64,000 bases of DNA, taken from NCBI RefSeq assembly GCF_018381315.1, contig NZ_JAGZSD010000006.1, positions 1 through 64,000 of the forward strand, written 5' to 3'. The notes under the pieces were generated by a model. It searched no databases and was not told the DNA's origin. It was given only the letters and a program-made list of their open reading frames with translations. Position numbers and translations under genes: made by a program. This stretch comes from Anaerostipes sp. Its GTDB lineage: Bacteria > Bacillota > Clostridia > Lachnospirales > Lachnospiraceae. Shown here one piece after another: positions 50,802 through 58,020 of the stretch. Position 1 is the stretch's first letter; every line of letters begins with the position of its first letter.

Positions 50802-52042
50802 ATGAAAAAATTAAAAAAAATAACAATATATATAATAACATTTTGTATTATTATAACAGGCATTATAGGAATAAAAATTCTGTACCCGCTAATGAAAAAA
50901 CAGAATATGAACAAGTAAAAATTATTTTGGGTCGATATTTTGATGATTATTACAACTCTTTTATCAATTGGGAAAAATTTGATACAACACTATATACAGA
51001 GATGAATCAAAATACTTATTTATATAATAAAATTCATGAGTATGATGTACTTACAAGTAAAAATATAAACACAGGTTTTAATGATTTTCAACTGAGTATT
51101 AAGTATAAAACTATTGAAATTAAGAAAAATTACGCAAAAGTTTTTTTGAGTTATGACTTGAATTATCATTATAAAACAACAAAGAATGTTCTTTCGAGGC
51201 TTAGCAATGTACCATATACTTTTGAACTAATTAAGAAAAATAATAGTTGGAAGATTATATCTATCCAAACAAACTTTGAAGACTATGATTACTTTAAAGA
51301 TGAAGTTAAAAAACAAGGTATAGTTGCATCTTCTGGAAATATTGATAATTATAAAGAAAAAATAGATAGAGTTTTTAATAAATTAGTAGATGAATCAAAG
51401 TTAATAAATATTAAGAATAATTTGTCCAATGTTCGAATTGTACAGGACTCTGGATCGCTGCGTTCAATATCTAAGGGATATTCTTATACAAATGGTTTGG
51501 AGTATGCAAAACGTTTTGCGGTATCTCCGCAATCAAAACGTTTATTTTATACTGCTCCTGGAGATAATGATTGTACGAATTTCGTTTCACAATGCGTGTG
51601 GGCTGGATATGGCGGTTACATAAAAAATGATGATAAAAAAAACAAACAGAATATTAAGAATAAAGTCCGTATGGTTCCTGGAACATGGTATGGAGGAACA
51701 GGAGGGGGAAGCAGTTCTTGGGAGAGTGTTAATTCTTTTTGGGCGTATACAACTAAGAACAAAACCCATGGCCCAAATGGAAAAGGGTTTAATAATAATG
51801 CTTTGTGCACAAAGTTATCTAATATTGGACTTGGAGATGTTATTCAGAGTAGAAATGGAGGTAAAAAGAATGTTTATAAACACAGTATGTATGTAACATT
51901 AATAAAAGATAGACAAACTTATGTTAGTCAACATAAAGATAGGTATAATAGACCGTTGACTGATGTAATTTTAAAAAATGGGGGCACAAAAAAATGTTAT
52001 TTGCGCAGAATTCAATTTTCAAAAGCAACTTTTAGTAAGTAA
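50802..52042 (+). CDS. Amidase_6 domain protein with apparent frameshift after the export signal
   Basis: The C-terminal part is a cysteine-type Amidase_6 domain: Gly-Asp-Asn-Asp-Cys-Thr-Asn-Phe-Val-Ser-Gln-Cys with the probable catalytic Cys, and Lys-His-Ser-Met-Tyr-Val-Thr with the probable catalytic His. Such proteins are exported cell-wall or peptide hydrolases. The continuous frame runs from about 50843 and has no export signal, no ATG and no binding site. A second frame starts at the ATG at 50802 behind TTAGGAG and gives a signal-anchor of about 25 residues, but ends after 38 codons. One extra A in the run of five A at 50873-50877 would join them. Sequencing error, mutation or programmed shift are all possible. 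Translation of the long frame as drawn is doubtful. Confidence 0.7.
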
Positions 52043-52059
52043 TAGAAAGGAGATTAATG

Positions 52060-52476
52060 ATGAAAAAACTATATGTTCTTTGTTTTCTAATCATGATAAG
52101 TTTTACAGCCTGCAGCAGTATTGAGAACAGTAATTCAACAGCGAAAGATACTAAAGTAACTGAAAGGGAAACAAAAAACCAGATATCGTGGGGGCAGGGT
52201 GAAAAAGAAATACAGCTATTGATAAAACAATTGAAAGAATACCTGAAAGAGAACCATATTAAATATAAATCTATAGAATATGGTAAGGGCAGCTATGATA
52301 AGTATGGAATTTTTCCAGAGGACCAGATCAATGATCAAGAAAAAAAGTATCTTCCAGATGATGTGTGCTATTTTCTTGTTTTCGTTCCGGAAGGTTCAGG
52401 AGAAGCAAATCCGGCTACAGCAGTATTCGTTCGGGATAACAAAACATGGAAACTGAGTAATTATTATAACAAATAG
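52060..52476 (+). CDS. Putative lipoprotein, function unknown
   Basis: A 138-residue lipoprotein. The signal peptide ends with the lipobox Phe-Thr-Ala-Cys (Cys about residue 18). The mature chain begins Ser/Asn/Thr-rich, followed by a helical stretch and the segment Asp-Asp-Val-Cys-Tyr-Phe-Leu-Val-Phe. Two adjacent ATG codons are possible (52057, 52060); AAAGGAG is better spaced for the second. An 85-base part of this gene (52326-52410) is repeated downstream at 52784-52868. Confidence 0.7.
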   Translation: MKKLYVLCFLIMISFTACSSIENSNSTAKDTKVTERETKNQISWGQGEKEIQLLIKQLKEYLKENHIKYKSIEYGKGSYDKYGIFPEDQINDQEKKYLPDDVCYFLVFVPEGSGEANPATAVFVRDNKTWKLSNYYNK

Positions 52477-52511
52477 AAAAGAAATTTAAAATTAATAAAA
52501 GGTGAATAAAT

Positions 52512-52778
52512 GTGAAAAGATTATATAAAACGAATTTGTTATTCTGGCTTGCTGTTGCGTTATACATTTTAATTATTGTTCCATTTGGCCCGTCATTACA
52601 GAAGGTATTGGCTGCAACTTTGATCTCAGCAGTTTTCTTAATCTGCCATCTGGGTATGGCTTGGAATCTTGAGACTCAGGAAAAGAAAAAACAAAAAATA
52701 TTAAAAGACGGAAGAAATATTCTTTTATTAGAGGTCATAATGCTGATAGTCTATTTTATATGCTGTTGTTTGATATGA
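52512..52778 (+). CDS. Small membrane protein, three hydrophobic helices
   Basis: An 88-residue protein with hydrophobic segments at about residues 8-25, 31-48 and 68-87, and a Lys-rich loop (Gln-Glu-Lys-Lys-Lys-Gln-Lys). The start is GTG at 52512 behind AAGGTG; the overlapping ATG at 52510 is followed at once by a stop. It lies between the lipoprotein gene and a damaged copy of that gene's 3' part, so it was probably caught within a local duplication. Family not recognised. Confidence 0.6.
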   Translation: MKRLYKTNLLFWLAVALYILIIVPFGPSLQKVLAATLISAVFLICHLGMAWNLETQEKKKQKILKDGRNILLLEVIMLIVYFICCCLI

Positions 52779-52783
52779 AAAGG

Positions 52784-52868
52784 GATCAATGATCAAGAAA
52801 AAAAGTATCTTGCAGATGATGTGTGCCGTTTTCTTGTTTTCATTTCGGAAGGTTCAAGAGAAGCAAAT
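52784..52868 (+). pseudogene. Partial duplicate of the lipoprotein gene
   Basis: These 85 bases match 52326-52410 without gaps and with six substitutions. They correspond to the Asp-Gln-Glu-Lys-Lys-Tyr to Gly-Glu-Ala-Asn part of the lipoprotein. There is no start codon, signal peptide or binding site of its own, and the frame stops right after the repeat, so it is a remnant. Confidence 0.85.
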
Positions 52869-52933
52869 AAAGAAAAGGGCCTATAACTAATTTCCTTTTT
52901 CTGTTATAATATAAGAAAAAGTGGAGGATAGGC

Positions 52934-53473
52934 ATGATTCAAGTATTAGAACAGATGCAGAAGGAAAAGAAGATGGTCAGTTTGTTTCGGCATGCCGGAA
53001 GTAACGAGGAAGCAGTCACAGGATATATCCTGTATGTGACAGAGGATGAACTTCTCATGGCAAAGATTTCAGCCCGGGGAGAATACGACGGCTACATATT
53101 GGAACGCCCGGATCATTTTTTCAGTGTGCAGACAGAGGGAAACAGGGAGCATCAGCTGGGAATGCTGTATCTTCATAAGAAGAGAGGACACGGACAGATT
53201 ATAAAAAATGAACGCCAGACATGTATGGATGTTCTCTTAAGATATGCACGGGAACAGGGCATGCTGATGAGCTTTTATATGGATGAGGACGGCAGATATT
53301 CCATTCTCGGTTTTGTTTTGGAGTTCAGCACAAATTTTATCAAAATCCAGAAGATCGACCAGGACGGCTTTGAAGATGGTTTTGTTTATCTGGACACTCA
53401 AAAGATTGTCACCTGCCGGTGTGATACTGCAATGGAACAGGATATTCTCCTGCTCAATCATGTAAATTGCTGA
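52934..53473 (+). CDS. Hypothetical protein with two related beta domains
   Basis: A 179-residue soluble protein. Two halves share a pattern: Gly-Tyr-Ile-Leu-X5-Leu-Leu-Met-Ala-Lys-Ile-Ser and Tyr-Asp-Gly-Tyr-Ile-Leu (about 28-65), and Gly-Phe-Val-Leu-X5-Ile-Lys-Ile-Gln-Lys-Ile with Glu-Asp-Gly-Phe-Val-Tyr (about 125-160). Each looks like a small Sm-like or SH3-like beta barrel, so this is probably an internal duplication. GGAGG is eight bases before the ATG and TATAAT lies at 52905. Function unknown. Confidence 0.75.
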   Translation: MIQVLEQMQKEKKMVSLFRHAGSNEEAVTGYILYVTEDELLMAKISARGEYDGYILERPDHFFSVQTEGNREHQLGMLYLHKKRGHGQIIKNERQTCMDVLLRYAREQGMLMSFYMDEDGRYSILGFVLEFSTNFIKIQKIDQDGFEDGFVYLDTQKIVTCRCDTAMEQDILLLNHVNC

Positions 53474-53537
53474 ATTTAAGATTTTTTTGAATAAGACGGT
53501 TGATTTTGGGAACGCTTAAGGAAAAGGAGTGTTTCGT

Positions 53538-53912
53538 ATGAACAAAATCAATCGTTTTTTATTAATATATATGGTAGTCATCACAACCCTCTGCGGGTAT
53601 ATGTGCTATGTGGCTTTTTACCAAAAGGATACCAGCCAGGACAAGCTGGTTCATCAGGTCCAGTCTACAATTATTAAGGAACAGACTACAAAAGAACAGG
53701 CATCAACGGATAAAAAGGAAAAGACAACCTATGGACTGGCACTGCGTGACGGCAGTCTTGTGATTATGAATAATCAGACAAAAGAAGTTTTTGAATACAC
53801 TGATTTAAAAAAGAGTGACCTGCCTGATGAGATTCATCGGATGCTGAAAGAAAAGAAGAAATTTCATTCTGTGGAAGAAGTTTATCATTTCCTTGAGTCT
53901 TACAGCAGTTAG
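53538..53912 (+). CDS. Membrane-anchored protein with BofC-like C-terminal domain
   Basis: A 124-residue protein with one N-terminal membrane helix (about residues 6-24), a Lys/Gln/Thr-rich linker and a C-terminal domain that ends Leu-Pro-Asp-Glu-Ile, Val-Glu-Glu-Val-Tyr and Phe-Leu-Glu-Ser-Tyr. This pattern resembles the BofC C-terminal domain; BofC restrains SpoIVB in the forespore of Bacillus. Similar single-domain proteins occur in clostridia with no assigned role. The frame opens at a GTG at 53529, but AAGGAG is placed for the ATG at 53538. Confidence 0.65.
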   Translation: MNKINRFLLIYMVVITTLCGYMCYVAFYQKDTSQDKLVHQVQSTIIKEQTTKEQASTDKKEKTTYGLALRDGSLVIMNNQTKEVFEYTDLKKSDLPDEIHRMLKEKKKFHSVEEVYHFLESYSS

Positions 53913-53921
53913 CACTATAAT
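53893..53921 (+). promoter_or_regulatory. deoB promoter
   Basis: TTGAGT, 17 bases, TATAAT, partly inside the preceding coding end. Confidence 0.55.
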
Positions 53922-53967
53922 CTAAGATAGAAGATAAAATTCAAAAAAATAGATTGAGGTGACCGGA

Positions 53968-55143
53968 ATGAAAAGAGTATTTTTGATCGTGCTGGACAGC
54001 TTTGGCATCGGGGAAGCACCGGATGCAGAGGACTTCGGAGATGAGGGCAGCAATACACTGCGTGCGGTTTCCCAAAGCCAGTATTTTGATCTGCCGAATC
54101 TTCATAAACTGGGATTGTTTTCTATTGACGGTGCAGAGATCGAGGGTGAAAGACAGGAAATTGTGCCGATTGGCACCTACGGGCGTATGACAGAACAGTC
54201 CAGGGGCAAGGATACGACGATTGGACACTGGGAGATCGCAGGCATCATATCCGAACAGCCTCTGCCGGTTTATCCGCAGGGATTCCCTGAGGAAGTGACA
54301 AAGCTTTTTGAAAAGGAGACCGGGAGACAAATTTTGTGCAACCGTCCTTATTCCGGCACTGAGGTGATTAAGGACTATGGAGATGAGCATGTAGAGACAG
54401 GAGCGCTCATCGTATATACATCAGCGGACAGCGTATTTCAGATTGCAGCCCATGAAGATGTGGTGCCGCCGGAGGAACTGTACCGTTACTGCAAAATTGC
54501 CAGAAAGATTTTGACTGGAGAGCATGGCGTAGGGAGGGTCATTGCCCGTCCATTTACAGGAAGCAGCGGAAATTATACACGGACATCCAACCGCCATGAT
54601 TTTTCCATAGAACCGCCGAGAGTGACCATGCTGGATCAGCTGAAAGAAAAAGGTCTGGATGTGATAGGCATTGGAAAAATCCACGACATTTTTGCCGGAA
54701 AAGGGCTGACCGAATTTTCATATACGAAAAATAACGAAGACGGAATTGAACAGACCAAAGAATGGATGAAAAAAAGATTTGAAGGGCTGTGTTTTGTCAA
54801 CCTTGTAGACTTTGACATGCTCTATGGACACCGAAACGATGTGGACGGGTATGCAAAAGCTCTCACATATTTTGACAAGCAGCTGCCGAAACTGATCGGA
54901 CTTATGCAGGAGGGAGATGTACTGATGATAACGGCCGACCATGGATGCGATCCGTCGACGCCTTCTACAGACCATTCCAGGGAATACACGCCATTTCTTA
55001 TGTACACCCATGGACAGACAAAAGGAGTAAACCTGAAAACAAGAAAAACATTTGCGGACATCGGGAGCACTGTGTTAGACTATTTTGGTATAGAATCAAA
55101 AATAGACGGAACAAGTGTTTTGGAGGAAATAGATGAAATATGA
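53968..55143 (+). CDS. deoB: Phosphopentomutase
   Basis: A 391-residue alkaline-phosphatase-superfamily mutase that interconverts ribose or deoxyribose 1- and 5-phosphates in nucleoside salvage. Metal-binding Asp in Leu-Asp-Ser-Phe-Gly-Ile-Gly, the phosphorylated Thr in Gly-Lys-Asp-Thr-Thr, and Thr-Ala-Asp-His-Gly-Cys-Asp near the C terminus are visible. The GTG at 53959 lies in the GAGGTGA binding site, so the ATG at 53968 was used. No pyrimidine or purine phosphorylase follows. It overlaps the next gene by 11 bases. Confidence 0.95.
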   Translation: MKRVFLIVLDSFGIGEAPDAEDFGDEGSNTLRAVSQSQYFDLPNLHKLGLFSIDGAEIEGERQEIVPIGTYGRMTEQSRGKDTTIGHWEIAGIISEQPLPVYPQGFPEEVTKLFEKETGRQILCNRPYSGTEVIKDYGDEHVETGALIVYTSADSVFQIAAHEDVVPPEELYRYCKIARKILTGEHGVGRVIARPFTGSSGNYTRTSNRHDFSIEPPRVTMLDQLKEKGLDVIGIGKIHDIFAGKGLTEFSYTKNNEDGIEQTKEWMKKRFEGLCFVNLVDFDMLYGHRNDVDGYAKALTYFDKQLPKLIGLMQEGDVLMITADHGCDPSTPSTDHSREYTPFLMYTHGQTKGVNLKTRKTFADIGSTVLDYFGIESKIDGTSVLEEIDEI

Positions 55144-56356
55144 TGTAATCATCGCAGGAGGCGGAGCATCTGGCATGACGGCGGCTATCACAGCGGCGCA
55201 CAGAGGATGCTCCGTCCTTGTGCTGGAACGGATGGATAAACTGGGGAAAAAGATTTTGGCAACGGGCAATGGACGGTGCAATCTGACGAACAGCTTTCTG
55301 GATCAGGACTGTTACCGCGGTGAAAAACCGGGATTTCCATATTCCATGCTGGAAGAATTCGGGGCGGAGCAAACCCTGGATTTTTTTCAGTCCATGGGAA
55401 TGCTGGCCTCTGATGTGGAAGGATACTATTATCCCGCATCTATGCAGGCAGCAACGGTAGTAGATACTTTGGCCGGAAGGATGAAGAGTTTAGGCATTGA
55501 TGTAAAAACCGGAGCTGAGGTTGAGGAAATCAAAAAGGTCAGGGAAACATTTCATGTGAAATGCGGCAAAGACCGGTATCAGGGCAGAAATATTATATTG
55601 GCTGCAGGCGGAATGGCTCAGGAGAAGCTGGGAAGCAACGGGAGCGGCTACAGGCTGGCGAAAAGCCTGGGACATACCGTCACAGATCTGTTTCCTGCTC
55701 TGGTGGCTTTGGAATCATCAGAACCATTTTTTAAGCATTTGGCAGGAGTGCGCAATGTCTGCAGTCTTTCTGTTTATGTGAACGGACAGAAGACAGTGTC
55801 ACAAGAGGGCGAGGTTCAGTTTACGAAATATGGGATATCCGGGATTCCTGTGTTCCAGGTCAGCCGGTATGCCATTGATGCTCTGCGGAAGAAAAAGAAA
55901 GTAGAGGTTATCTTAAATCTGATGCCGGAACAAATCACCTTAAAGGAGATGATGGATTATTTCCGGAAGGTTGGAAGCTATAAGACAGCAGAAGAATTTC
56001 TTTGGGGATTTATGAATAAGAAACTGGCATTTACAGTGCTGAGCCGTCTGAAGATTCATCCGGAGACAAGTGTAAAGGATCTGGGACAGAAGGAAATGAG
56101 ACAGATACGCACAATGATACAGAAATTTACGGTTCCTGTTTCGGGGTATAAGGGGTTTGATATGGCCCAGGTAACTGCAGGAGGGGTATCGGTCAGGGAA
56201 GTCGTGGAAGGCACCCTGGAATCCAAGATCCACCGGGGACTGTATTTTACCGGAGAAATTTTGGACGTTGACGGCACATGCGGCGGCTATAACCTTCAGT
56301 GGGCTTTTACTTCAGGGTACATAGCCGGCAATCAGATAAAGGCGGTAAATCAATGA
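55133..56356 (+). CDS. NAD(P)/FAD-dependent oxidoreductase, HI0933/BaiN-like
   Basis: A 407-residue flavoprotein of the HI0933-like family. FAD-binding starts with Gly-Gly-Gly-Ala-Ser-Gly-Met, followed by Gly-Asn-Gly-Arg-Cys-Asn, and the C-terminal Asp-Val-Asp-Gly-Thr-Cys-Gly-Gly-Tyr-Asn-Leu-Gln is the family signature. Members include YhiN and the bile-acid enzyme BaiN, but most have no known substrate. It overlaps deoB and shares an ATGA junction with the next flavoprotein, so the three genes are co-transcribed. Confidence 0.9.
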   Translation: MKYDVIIAGGGASGMTAAITAAHRGCSVLVLERMDKLGKKILATGNGRCNLTNSFLDQDCYRGEKPGFPYSMLEEFGAEQTLDFFQSMGMLASDVEGYYYPASMQAATVVDTLAGRMKSLGIDVKTGAEVEEIKKVRETFHVKCGKDRYQGRNIILAAGGMAQEKLGSNGSGYRLAKSLGHTVTDLFPALVALESSEPFFKHLAGVRNVCSLSVYVNGQKTVSQEGEVQFTKYGISGIPVFQVSRYAIDALRKKKKVEVILNLMPEQITLKEMMDYFRKVGSYKTAEEFLWGFMNKKLAFTVLSRLKIHPETSVKDLGQKEMRQIRTMIQKFTVPVSGYKGFDMAQVTAGGVSVREVVEGTLESKIHRGLYFTGEILDVDGTCGGYNLQWAFTSGYIAGNQIKAVNQ

Positions 56357-57948
56357 TTAGAATCAGTCAGATAAAGCTTCCGGCAGTTCATACAAAGGAA
56401 CAGCTGGAACAAAAAATTAGAAAGACGGTGCATCATGCGCCGTTTCAGAGCTGCCAGATCTTTAAGCGTTCTCTGGATGCCAGAAAAAAAGACCAGATCA
56501 GCTATGTGTACACGGTTGATGTAGAGATGGAAAGAGAGCAGGAGTTTCTGAAAAGAAATAAAAATCCGAAGATAACGAAAGCAGAAAAGAAGCAGTATCA
56601 AATACCGGTGTGCAAAAAGGAAATGCCGGTGCGGCCCGTTGTGATCGGCATGGGGCCGGCCGGATTGTTTGCCGCACTGGTGCTGGCTGAAGCGGGACAA
56701 AAGCCGGTGCTTCTTGAACGGGGCAAACCGGTGGAGGAACGGATAAAAGATGTGGATGTTTTTTGGGAGACAGGGATTCTGAATCCTGAGTCTAATGTAC
56801 AATTCGGAGAAGGGGGAGCAGGAACTTTTTCGGACGGAAAACTGAATACTGCTGTCAAAGATAAGTTCGGACGAAACCGGTTCGTATTGGAAACCTTCGT
56901 AAAACACGGGGCACCGGAAGAGATCCTATATGACGGGAAACCCCATATCGGAACAGATCTGCTTTTAAGAGTCGTGGCAAATATGAGAAAAGCAATCTGT
57001 GACGCAGGGGGAGAGGTCCGGTTCGAGAGCAGGGTGACGGATATACAGACAAAGGAGCATAAGCTGTCAGCCCTGATCATCAATGACAAGGAAATTTTGA
57101 ATTGTGAAGCAGCCGTATTTGCAGTGGGACATAGTGCAAGAGACACTTTTGAAATGCTGTATGACAGAAAGCTTTTTATGACACCCAAATCCTTTGCCAT
57201 CGGGGTGCGTGTAGAGCATCCGAGACAAAGAATTGATGAATCTCAGTATGGAAAGGGTGCAGAAGGCAGGAACCTTCCCACAGCATCCTATAAATTAACT
57301 TACCGGGCCTCAAATGGAAGAAGTGTCTATTCTTTCTGCATGTGTCCGGGAGGATATGTGGTCAATGCATCCTCTGAGGAAGGCAGGCTGACAGTCAACG
57401 GTATGAGCAACCATGACCGTATGGCAAAGAACTCAAACAGTGCAATCATCGCCAGCGTGACACCGGAGGATTTTGGTAAGGACCATCCTCTTGCCGGGGT
57501 GGAATTCCAGAGAAAATGGGAGGAGAAAGCTTATCAGGCAGGAAGGGGGAAAATTCCGGTCCAGAAACTGTCTGACTTCAAAGAAAATAAACCCAGTGAA
57601 TGCTTTGGGACGATTCTTCCGAATACCAAAGGAGAGACTGCATTTGCAAACATAAGAGAATGTCTGCCGGATGAGATTTCTGATGCTATTGCGGAGGGCA
57701 TGGATGCCTTTGAAAAAAAGATCAAAGGGTTTTCAGACGGGGATACAGTTTTGAGCGGTGTTGAGGCGAGGACCTCGTCTCCGCTCCGCATGGAGAGAGA
57801 TGAGACATTCCAGGGCAGCATTTCAGGCATTTACCCATGCGGGGAAGGAGCCGGATATGCAGGCGGAATCACGTCTGCGGCTATGGACGGCATAAAGACG
57901 GCAGAACAATTAATCGAAAATATGGGTAAAAAATACAACATATTGTGA
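56353..57948 (+). CDS. Conserved FAD-dependent dehydrogenase-like protein
   Basis: A 531-residue flavoprotein. An N-terminal region of about 95 residues with basic, helical character precedes the FAD-binding Gly-Met-Gly-Pro-Ala-Gly-Leu-Phe. The C-terminal Cys-Gly-Glu-Gly-Ala-Gly-Tyr-Ala-Gly-Gly-Ile closes the fold. This matches a widespread uncharacterised bacterial family. The longer open frame (from 56299) lies inside the previous gene and was not used. Its last codons overlap a NrdR-type box. Confidence 0.9.
   Translation: MIRISQIKLPAVHTKEQLEQKIRKTVHHAPFQSCQIFKRSLDARKKDQISYVYTVDVEMEREQEFLKRNKNPKITKAEKKQYQIPVCKKEMPVRPVVIGMGPAGLFAALVLAEAGQKPVLLERGKPVEERIKDVDVFWETGILNPESNVQFGEGGAGTFSDGKLNTAVKDKFGRNRFVLETFVKHGAPEEILYDGKPHIGTDLLLRVVANMRKAICDAGGEVRFESRVTDIQTKEHKLSALIINDKEILNCEAAVFAVGHSARDTFEMLYDRKLFMTPKSFAIGVRVEHPRQRIDESQYGKGAEGRNLPTASYKLTYRASNGRSVYSFCMCPGGYVVNASSEEGRLTVNGMSNHDRMAKNSNSAIIASVTPEDFGKDHPLAGVEFQRKWEEKAYQAGRGKIPVQKLSDFKENKPSECFGTILPNTKGETAFANIRECLPDEISDAIAEGMDAFEKKIKGFSDGDTVLSGVEARTSSPLRMERDETFQGSISGIYPCGEGAGYAGGITSAAMDGIKTAEQLIENMGKKYNIL
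57933..57948. promoter_or_regulatory. NrdR box 1
   Basis: ATACAACATATTGTGA agrees at 13 of 16 positions with the NrdR consensus acaCwAtATaTwGtgt. Its left edge lies in the end of the preceding gene. Starts exactly 32 bases before box 2. Confidence 0.75.
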
Positions 57949-57959
57949 CGGAAAACGTC

Positions 57960-57988
57960 TGGACACACAATATATATTGGTTTATAAT
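57960..57988 (+). promoter_or_regulatory. nrdDG promoter
   Basis: TGGACA, 17 bases, TATAAT. NrdR box 2 fills the spacer, so NrdR binding would block polymerase. Confidence 0.75.
57965..57980. promoter_or_regulatory. NrdR box 2
   Basis: ACACAATATATATTGG agrees with the NrdR consensus at all but the last few bases. The two boxes are 32 bases start to start (about three helix turns), the arrangement on which NrdR binds cooperatively when dATP is high. Confidence 0.85.
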
Positions 57989-58020
57989 AAGGGACAGAAT
58001 ATGTGAAAGGGTGAAGATAA

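Noticed and set aside
50843..52042. TTG-started version of the Amidase_6 gene
   Set aside because: There is no binding site before the TTG and an exported enzyme would lack its signal; the frameshift explanation from 50802 is better.
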